Below, in pieces: positions 56,800 to 64,000 of a DNA stretch of 64,000 bases. The stretch is from Hemerocallis citrina (taxonomy: Eukaryota > Streptophyta > Magnoliopsida > Asparagales > Asphodelaceae), in assembly GCA_017893485.1 (NCBI GenBank), contig CM030361.1, forward strand, positions 305,684,822-305,748,821, read 5' to 3'. A model generated the notes under the pieces. That model ran no database searches and was not told the DNA's origin. It worked only from the letters and a program-made list of their open reading frames with translations. The position numbers and the translations under genes were made by a program. Each line of letters begins with the position of its first letter. The stretch's first letter is position 1.

Positions 56800-59700
56800 T
56801 GTAACAACCCTAATTTTACATATATGTTTTATAAACAAATTAATTTCTATTATTAATAAAATTATATTATTCTTATGATGGAAGAATTATATTTATTTTT
56901 ATAACTAATAACCAACAACTATGCATATAAACATATACGTATATATATGCATTTTTGAGTTTGGGCTTGAAGGGCCTAAATGAAATAAAACAAAACAAAA
57001 TAATAAATAAATGAAAAGGGCCAAGAGAAGGCCGGCCATGCTTCGAGGGGAATGAGGGAAACATTAGGGTTTTTAAGGGATTGTTTGAATTCAAAAAGAC
57101 CTCATCATGAGGCTTTGTACATTCACACACTCCACCTCCCTTACAACCCAATCCAATGAGAGATGCCACTTCATTTCCCATGCATAATCCCGGGTCAGAT
57201 CTGAACCCTCTCCCCACTTTTGCATTTTAACCCCCCATAATGCAATAATTGTCATTTTACACTCCTATCTTCTTCCACTTTAAAACCTACACTCTCCTAC
57301 TCCCATTCTCACCCCCAAACAAACCCTATACTGAAATTGGAGCCAAGGAGAAGGAGAACAAGGAGCCAAGCAAGGACGAGGAGCCAAGAAGCCAAGAAGA
57401 CAAGGAGCTAGGAGCAAGAAGGTCAAGCTTGAAGCTAGGAGCTTGTAGGACCTCATTTTCATCAACTCATCAAGGTGTGTGTTTCTAACCTCTATGTTTA
57501 CTTTTGTTAGCGTTGCAAACGACCCGAGCTACTCGCGAGCTACTCGGCTCGAGCTCGGTCAAAGCTCGACTCGAGACGAGCTCGAGCCAAGCTCGAGCTC
57601 GAAATCGAGCTCGATAGCTTAACGAGCCGAGCTCGAGCTTGGGCCTTTTGTGATTATTAGGCTAAGCTCGCGAGCTACTCGACTCGAACTCGGTCAAAGC
57701 TCGATCAAAGCTCGGCTCAAAACTGAGCTCGAGCCAAACTGAGCTCGATTGCTTAACGAGTCGAGCTCGAACCTCAAGATACTCGGCTCGACTCTACTTG
57801 TTTGCAGCCCTAGTTTTTGTTTGTTAAATGATGATTGTAGTGACTGAAAAATGACATGCATGCACTAGATTGAATGTTGATGACTCGTTTTGTATTAAGA
57901 AATCCAAAACAGAAAATTATGTTAAAAGCTGAAATCTTTGCTGTCAGTCCGTAGATCATAACTTAAAACTATTGGTTAGATTGACTTGAAATTTTTACGT
58001 GATGATCAGTCATGTGTCGTGCACTCTCGGTAATTTTTCTAGATTTTTATGATTTTTTTTGCTATTAAAATAAAATACAAACTTGCATGCTGGTCAGAAG
58101 AAAAAGAAACATAATTTGTTGTTACTGTTGTGAGAAAAGTGGCTTGTATCTTGATTCATGCTTATGGGAATGATCTGAAATTTTAGTATGCCAATGTTGA
58201 ATGTATCTAAGACCTATGTTTCAAATTTCACGAGTTTTGGACCATTGTAGCGATGTTAATAAAATCATGCAAACTTAGCTAGTCATTTTAATAAACAGAA
58301 CTGTTGTTGTTATTGCTTTGTTTTTAGATGACATTCAAAGAGACATAACTCAAAATCCACTTGGTAGAATCATCTGATTTTTGGAGGTGTTGTAATACCA
58401 TGTGTCAAGAGCTAGATTCTGAAATTTCATAAAGTTCTGACACCATATGCTATTTAAAATTGGTTTTATCTCATGACTGTGTTAATGTGATGAGTTGTTC
58501 TGGAAATCTGTATGCATGTTAAAGATGGAACTATAAGAGCATGTAAACGACCTTATCTGAAGAAACTTGAAACTAGGTAGTTGTAGTAGACACACTGACC
58601 CTTTTGGAATGTCTAAGAAATCATGATTTGGATAAGTTTACGAATTTATATGAATTTTGCAAGTAACGACAAAAACACAGAGAATCATAGAGCTCACTGT
58701 TTCGCACTATGTCCATGGAATTGAGTTTGAACTTGTAGAATATTAGCTTTTAGTTATTGTTTGAGGTCACAAATCATGTTAGAGATGTGGATATGAGTTA
58801 GGACTTAAATTATCTAAAGTCCCTTGCCAAGAGCAACTCATAATTGCTTGTAGCCCCAACATAGACAAGGTTGTTCACTGTTTTGAAGTAAAAATTGTAA
58901 TGGATGTTTAGGCATTGTTGTTGACCACTTTGGGAACGAAATTCATGACCAATATGTGCTTGTACTTACTGTCTTCTTTGAGTAGAAGCATGGAAGCGCC
59001 CGATCGCGATTCTTCAAAGAAACGGGACCGGGAATGACTCCGTTTTGGCATAAACGCCAAACGTATGCTTGTTGTTTGGAATTATAAATTAGTGATTTTT
59101 AGGGCTTTTAGCACCCCTTTTGTGTATTCATGGGTTAGGACTTACTCCTTGTGTAGTGTGCCTTTGTTGGGATACATCGGTTGAGTATTGAGACTCTAGG
59201 ATTAAGTCTTGTTGACAAATCTAGACGGGAAGAATATCGCATCGAACGCGTTGGAGGAGATGACTCGGGCGCCGACGTACTCGCCGTGCATGGATGGATT
59301 CCATGGTTGTGTTTGGAGCTACCACTTGTCGAGGACCGTGGAGCGTGAAGTTTAGCGAGAGCTACTTGTTGGTCGGAACGAGGTTGCGATTGAACTCCAA
59401 GCGTAGATGGCGGTTGCGGCAATCGACGGAGTCGGTTCGTCGTTGGTTCGTGCCAAGTGTAGGCCGAGATAGGCCAGCCTTTGGGCCGGACTTGAGGACT
59501 AGTTGAGTCCTATTGTGGGATGGGTTGAGATCCATTAACGATAAATGTAACTAACTAGAAAGAGTCTACAAGTAGAACTTAACTAGTTGTTCATAGCAAG
59601 CAAAGTTGATTACCAAGTTAAGAATTGAAAATGGTAGATAGATCGCCTAACTAAGTGAATGGGTAATATGAAATAGTTCTAGGCTCGCCTAGAGATTCGT

Positions 59701-61008
59701 ACTTCTAATAAGAAAATGAAAGAGGATTAGAGATTGGCTAGAGTCATGGATTTTAGTAATCAAATGATAAAAATAAATGTTAGTAATCATGTAATTAATC
59801 TTATCCTTAATATTGGAGTGGGGTAGCATTGGTACTTTGGTAGGACTAGATCGAGTCTTAGTTGAATGTAAGGATAGGCACTAGCGAGTGGTATTCGCCT
59901 GTCAGGGGGACGCGTGGCGTCATCACGCCTAGCCGAATCCTAGGTTCGTTTAATGCGGACAGGGACCCCGAGCTGCCCTGGGGAGTGAAACTCTATGGGG
60001 GCTCCGCTGTCTTCGACATGAATGCCTTTATGTTCGTAACAACCTTTGAGGAGGTTTGGAACGGTGACGTCGTCTCAACTGCAAGTTCTGGTCTAGTGTA
60101 AGGACGATGGTAGCGGAGTTGGGGAAACCCTATATCCGTCAGGTCCTTTGTTGATCAATGCGGGCAGGAGGCTTAGAGAAAGGCCTGGTGAGCGAGACTC
60201 TACGGGAAATGCTCTATGTCCTTCGGCAAGGAGCCCTGGTGTCCGTATATCAGCTTTTGGTGAGGTCCGGGGAGGCGGAATTACAGCAACCTACCATGGG
60301 TTCAGTCATGACGGAGTAAGCCTGCGGCTGAGATCCTGGGCATAATGGGTAAAACATAAGGTAATGGAGGGACTATTATTGGCAGCGACTAGAGTAAGCC
60401 GGACGACTGCAGCCTCACCATCACTAGAGTATCAGAGATAGGAGAGAGCACAAGAGTAGGATGCATAGAGGGGGATCGAACCCTATCAACTGAAGAACGT
60501 CGTTTGGTAGGGGACGTGTAGTATGGAATGCATATCTTTCAACCAAACGTGCATTAGCTTTAGGAGCATATGTGCATAGTGTGTGCATTAGATTAGGCAA
60601 TGGCATACACCGACACTTGTGTTTGCTCACATTTTCTTTATCATCAAATATTTGTGATTGTTGAGGCTTGGAATCGTTATATTATGGCATAGAAAGGATA
60701 GCTGAGTATAGCATTTCGTCAGTTGTATCCAACTGACGTGCCCACAGTTATCAGTTGCAGGATTGCCGACTTGGGGAGCGCGGGAAAACTCTAGCAGGGG
60801 AAAGCATCCAAGTGAAAGCTTACTGTCCAATTCCTTGTATATTCATAATGTATCAAGATCGTTGTAATCGTTGTAATCAATGGACATTGTAATAACAATT
60901 TGATGTAATAAAAGTTTTTAATTTCCTGTGATTTTTGTTTTGTGACTCATTTGAGAAAGATCCTGGAGTGTGTCACGAGTTTATATGTTTGGAATTCGGG
61001 GCGCTACA
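56800..61008. mobile_element. 4.2-kb solo LTR, second copy of the 26989-30730 family
   Basis: TGTAACAACCCTAATTTT to GGGGCGCTACA, with a perfect 5-bp duplication TATAC at 56795-56799 and 61009-61013. Large parts match the copy at 26989-30730, for example GGCACTAGCGAG, CTTGTCGAGGACCGTGGAG and GCCTGTCAGGGGGACG. It contains a 305-bp miniature element at 57508-57812. No gag or pol. Confidence 0.92.
57508..57812. mobile_element. 305-bp miniature element (hAT-like) made of GAGCTCGAG words
   Basis: The ends are TAGCGTTGCAAAC and the inverse TAGGGCTGCAAAC. The flanking octamers ACTTTTGT and GTTTTTGT agree at six of eight positions. The sibling solo LTR at 26989-30730 lacks this insert at the matching place. 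The interior is a series of GAGCTCGAG and ACTCGGCTCGAG words. Confidence 0.8.
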
Positions 61009-61279
61009 TATACACTAGCTTGAATGAATGTAGTAGTTTAGTACTTTTTACTTTCCTTAGTTACTTGTGTAACCATTTGTACTGGAGTAGTAATACAAGA
61101 ACAATTACTTTTGATGGTGTGTGAATTTTGGAGTAGAAGAATAATTACTTTTGATGGTTGCTTTGCTTGCAGTTTTTTTGTTGCTTTTGATGGTTATTTT
61201 TTATTTTGTTGCTTTTGATGGATGTTTTTTATTTTGTTATTTGGATATGTATATTTTTAAAGAAGATGGACTACACTGG
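61009..61279 (+). other. Sequence between the solo LTR and the second Tat element
   Basis: T-rich, with repeats of ATTACTTTTGATGG and TTGCTTTTGATGG. It resembles a 3' UTR of the PMD gene. No coding frame is supported. Confidence 0.4.
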
Positions 61280-62037
61280 TGTGGTAGGGTAAAAATGGTT
61301 AGGGGCCCAACCAGGGCCCAGTACAGCTCTCACTCAAAAATAGGAAAAACAACAATCTGGCTTGGCTTCGAGCCACTACAGGGTCGGCGCTGAACCTCAA
61401 GTTCACCCCCACAGAACTGGTCTCCTCGTATCCGACGAGCATCGATGGCCCTCGGCCTCCGATCCACAACAGCCCCCCGGGCCGTCCGCCCAGCCTGGTA
61501 AAGAATGAAGATGACCTGGCACAACCTAGGCTACCAGATTCTCCCAGGAGCACAGGAGCCCCATGATCCGCCATGTCAGCTCCAAATACCACCAAGGACT
61601 TTGCCACGTCAGCCCTATACCACTCTTGGTACTGCCACGTCAGCCCTAAACCCCCTGGGCCTTCTGCCACGTCAGGCCCATGGGCTTTCGGGTTCAGACC
61701 CGGCCCCCAAGCGGATCCAAACCCGGTTGGAATTCCCTATAAATACTAGACCCTCACCCACCTTTTCAGGTAATCAATCTTTTGCCACCCAAATTTCCCT
61801 AGTTATTGCTACTCTCTCACAGAGACTGACTAGATCGTCGGAGGGTCCGCCGCCGGGATAAACCCCGGTGTTCGAGGACCGTCTGCAGGTACTCAAGGCG
61901 AGGTGATCCGAGCCGATCCTCAAGCGCCGAAGTGAGCCTCCCGCTCGTCGTCCTGTGCCGCACTCTTCCCTCATTACAAATTGAGTCCGAACTCACACCT
62001 GGTGCATCCACATTGCGACCAAAAACAAACCGCATCA
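61280..62037 (+). repeat. 5' LTR of the second Tat element (758 bp)
   Basis: Starts TGTGGTAGGG and ends CCGCATCA, with a TATA box CCTATAAATACT at about 61736-61747. GACTGACTAGATCGTCGGAG and AACTCACACCTGGTGC are shared with the 32494-33024 LTR. Confidence 0.88.
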
Positions 62038-62040
62038 GGT

Positions 62041-62058
62041 TGGCGCCGTCTGTGGGAA
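62041..62058 (+). other. Primer binding site of the second Tat element
   Basis: TGGCGCCGTCTGTGGGAA lies three bases after the LTR end. The TGGCGCC start fits a tRNA ending in GGCGCCA. The tRNA species is not assigned here. Confidence 0.8.
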
Positions 62059-62124
62059 CTCTTTATCCCGTACGGACGTGAATCCGAGCCTCGCCACCGA
62101 CGCTCTCCCTCGACCCAATCTCCC

Positions 62125-63729
62125 ATGGCTCCCCGAGCCCGAAGATCAGCCCGTTCCGCCCAACCAGACGGGCCTCCTCCCGAGGGGGCCCTCGACGGAG
62201 GGCAAGCATCCAATAATCCGGGTGGAAACCCCGGACCCCAGCGAAGCGCTTCACACGTCGCCGAACCCGACCTTCGTCGGGTCATTGTGAACCGAAGGGC
62301 TAGCCAGGCTAGGGGAGGGACCGCTTCCAACTCGGTCTTGAACCACTTCAGGCCCGCACAAAGGGAAAGGCCGTCGGCACTCAGCCGCATCGGCCGAGTT
62401 CCTACGCCCCGACCCGACCCTTCCGACCACGGCGGGTCCACCAGGGGCGAGTTCAGAAGCTTCAGAGAGGAAATCCTGGAGGCCCTCCATGGAGCACCGA
62501 GGTCCGCGACCTACGGCCGAACCCCTCAAATGAGCGAAGGGAGAAGCTACACTCGTGCGCCGACTCCCCCGCCGGAGCGCACAGACGAGGTGCTCCGACG
62601 CCTCCTGGAGATGGAGAATCGAATCGAGCGCATCGGCGACAGGAATCCCAACCTAGTCCAAGGACGGAGACCTTCTCGACCTCCATTTTCCGTCAACATC
62701 ATAGAAGCGGAGATCCCCCGGAACTTCCGGCCTCCGCAGTTCGAAACTTACAACGGCGAGGGTGATCCAGCTGATCACATGGAGGGCTTCAAAACCCTCA
62801 TGATGATTCACAGCGCTTCGGATCCCCTGCTGTGTCGAGCCTTCCCGGCCACCCTCCGGGGTCCGGCCAGGGATTGGTTCTCCAAACTCACCCCTGGCTC
62901 GATCTTCTCGTTCGACCAACTGGAAGCCAGCTTCCTGGCCCACTTCATCACAAGCCGGAAGAGCGAAAGGACGAGCGCTTCCCTGCTCGACCTTAGTCAG
63001 AGGGAGGGGGAGTCGCTCCGTAACTTCGTCAAGAGGTTTACAACCGAGGCCAGATCCGGCTCTGCCCTCGACGCAGGGGTCGCCTCGGCAGCTTTCCGGC
63101 ACAATGTCCGCCATAACCAGCTAAAGGTCTCCTTGGCGAAGAGGCCACCTCTGGACTTTCCTGACCTCCTCAACCGGGTCGAGAAGTACATACGAGCTGA
63201 GGAAGCTCTGAACCCAGAGGGCAGCAAGGAAGTCGTGGGGAAGGGCAAGTGCAGGGTCGATGATGCCGAACCTGCCAAGAAAACAGCAAAAGAAGGGGTC
63301 GGCGCGAAGAGGGCACCTCCGGTCCCTCGCTTCGAAAGGTACACTCCCTTGACACACAACGTGTCCGCCATCCTCTCAGAAATCGAAGACAAAGGCATTG
63401 TCCGACTACCTCCCCGATCAAACAACAACAAGAAGCGAGACCAGCGCTTCTACTGCCGTTTCCACAGAGATCATGGGCACGAAACCGACCAATGTCGGGC
63501 CCTGAAAGACGAAATTGAGGACCTCATCTCACGAGGGTACCTCCGAGAATTCACCAGAGAAGGCCCACGGGATCGGCGAGATGCTAGGAACCAGAGGCCT
63601 TCGCCTCCGAACCCTACTCCGAACTGCATCCAGGGTTGGGATCCCGAACACGAGGGAGCCGCGGATACGCCATTCATCTTGCACTATGTCCACGGAGGGC
63701 CAATGGGGGGAGAGTCAAATACTTCCTGA
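62125..63729 (+). CDS. Tat-like Gag
   Basis: Start chosen at MAPRARRSARSAQPDG (62125), the first Met after the primer site; 534 residues. The N-terminal third is Pro/Arg/Ser-rich and disordered-looking. The gag domain follows: FRPPQFETYNGEGDPADHME, ATLRGPARDWFSKL, FDQLEASFLAHFITSRK and REGESLRNFVKRF. A C-terminal basic linker leads to a Cys/His motif, FYCRFHRDHGHETDQCRAL, which takes the place of the usual zinc knuckle in this lineage, and to ISRGYLREF. The frame is undamaged. It ends with TGA at 63727-63729; protease follows in the same phase directly after, so readthrough or a recent nonsense mutation could be involved. Confidence 0.9.
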   Translation: MAPRARRSARSAQPDGPPPEGALDGGQASNNPGGNPGPQRSASHVAEPDLRRVIVNRRASQARGGTASNSVLNHFRPAQRERPSALSRIGRVPTPRPDPSDHGGSTRGEFRSFREEILEALHGAPRSATYGRTPQMSEGRSYTRAPTPPPERTDEVLRRLLEMENRIERIGDRNPNLVQGRRPSRPPFSVNIIEAEIPRNFRPPQFETYNGEGDPADHMEGFKTLMMIHSASDPLLCRAFPATLRGPARDWFSKLTPGSIFSFDQLEASFLAHFITSRKSERTSASLLDLSQREGESLRNFVKRFTTEARSGSALDAGVASAAFRHNVRHNQLKVSLAKRPPLDFPDLLNRVEKYIRAEEALNPEGSKEVVGKGKCRVDDAEPAKKTAKEGVGAKRAPPVPRFERYTPLTHNVSAILSEIEDKGIVRLPPRSNNNKKRDQRFYCRFHRDHGHETDQCRALKDEIEDLISRGYLREFTREGPRDRRDARNQRPSPPNPTPNCIQGWDPEHEGAADTPFILHYVHGGPMGGESNTS

Positions 63730-64000
63730 AAAGCCTTCATCCGAGAGGTGAATGCTGTCCAAGACAACCCCTCGCCCAAGTTGCAACTGGTGCCTGTCTC
63801 CTTCTTAGGAGAGGACCTCGAAGGCGTTCGCCTCCCTCATTGCGACGCCCTCGTCATTGGCCTCCACATGGCTAATTGTGAGGTTCGACGAATTCTCGTT
63901 GACAACGGCAGCTCGGTAAATATTCTCTTCCTTGAGGCCTTCGAGAATCTCAAACTACCCAGAGGCAAACTCAAGCAAGCCGGGTACACCTTGCATGGGT
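63730..64000 (+). CDS. Tat-like protease, N-terminal part (continues past the window)
   Basis: In the same phase as gag, after its TGA: KAFIREVNAVQ, LQLVPVSFLGEDLEGVRLPH, CDALVIGLHMANCEVRRILV and the active-site block VDNGSSVNILFLEAF. The Asp is present, with Asn-Gly in place of the common Ser/Thr-Gly, a form I believe is not rare in this plant lineage. The frame is still open at the window end. Confidence 0.75.

Larger units (their letters stand above)
52620..61279 (+). mobile_element. Left part of a Mutator-like element carrying a PMD gene
   Basis: A hairpin-rich terminus (52640-52910) is followed by a leader and intron-like stretch, a plant mobile domain gene (54210-56790) and then sequence up to the second Tat element at 61280. 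Nested insertions are at 55606-56062 and 56800-61008. PMD genes are known both as host genes and as passengers of Mutator-like elements. The right terminus would lie beyond the inserted Tat element, outside the window, so the Mutator call rests on the left end only. Confidence 0.5.
61280..64000 (+). mobile_element. Second Tat-like Ty3/gypsy element, 5' part
   Basis: A complete 5' LTR, primer site, gag and the start of protease; the element continues past the window end. LTR similarity relates it to the element ending at 33024. It supplies the 5' part that the other copy lacks. Confidence 0.92.

Noticed and set aside
61974..63875. Long minus-strand ORFs opposite Tat gag
   Set aside because: They are GC-rich shadows of gag; the plus strand has the gag domain and Cys/His motif.

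Overview
This is a repeat-dense plant nuclear window. The plant assignment rests on an L1-type LINE, three Ty3/gypsy lineages found in plants (Tat/Grande-like, Tekay/Del chromovirus, Reina-like), a Ty1/copia remnant, hAT-type miniature elements, a plant mobile domain (PMD) gene inside a Mutator-like setting, and one intron-containing host gene with the plant-specific DCD domain. The species cannot be told from the sequence; an angiosperm is the safe call.

Layout. 1-5279: 5'-incomplete, decayed LINE (+). 5280-6720: AT-rich, no gene seen. 6721-33024: a Tat/Grande-like gypsy element (+) that lacks gag and its 5' LTR. It holds a decayed pol, an 88-bp minisatellite, an antisense gene of the 'putative gypsy type transposon' (PF04195-like) kind with its own TATA box, a second homologous 88-bp minisatellite, and a 3' LTR. 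The antisense gene is broken by four nested insertions: a 436-bp LTR, a 711-bp hAT miniature element, a complete 11.1-kb Tekay-type chromovirus (-, target duplication ACCTC) and a 3.7-kb solo LTR. 33025-40030: a dead Reina-like element (+) split by a 3.8-kb solo LTR. 40022-42229: Ty1/copia gag-protease remnant and primer site (-), with a diverged Tat-like LTR in its leader. 43170-44695: a foldback, Mutator-like element with long inverted arms made of small hairpins. 44881-45293: two exons (-) of a truncated host gene. 46589-52520: the DCD gene (-), the only apparently intact host gene. 52620-61279: left part of a Mutator-like, PMD-bearing element (+), interrupted by a hAT miniature element and a 4.2-kb solo LTR that itself carries a 305-bp miniature element. 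61280-64000: the 5' LTR, primer site, gag and start of protease of a second Tat-like element (+), running off the window.

How it fits together. The DCD gene is boxed in by transposons; a Mutator-like terminus begins about 100 bp upstream of its TATA box. Target-site duplications date the insertions relative to one another and allow interrupted frames to be read across the insertions. No retroelement here looks autonomous. The Tekay copy is closest: complete LTRs, primer site, polypurine tract, gag, and an extra coiled-coil reading frame upstream of gag, but its pol has several stops and a frameshift.

Most unusual: (1) the antisense gene bracketed by two homologous 88-bp arrays, each of about 12 units; (2) the extra coiled-coil reading frame in the Tekay leader; (3) a cluster of self-complementary AGTCGACT motifs downstream of the TATA box in the Tekay LTR; (4) hairpin-built termini in the two Mutator-like elements.
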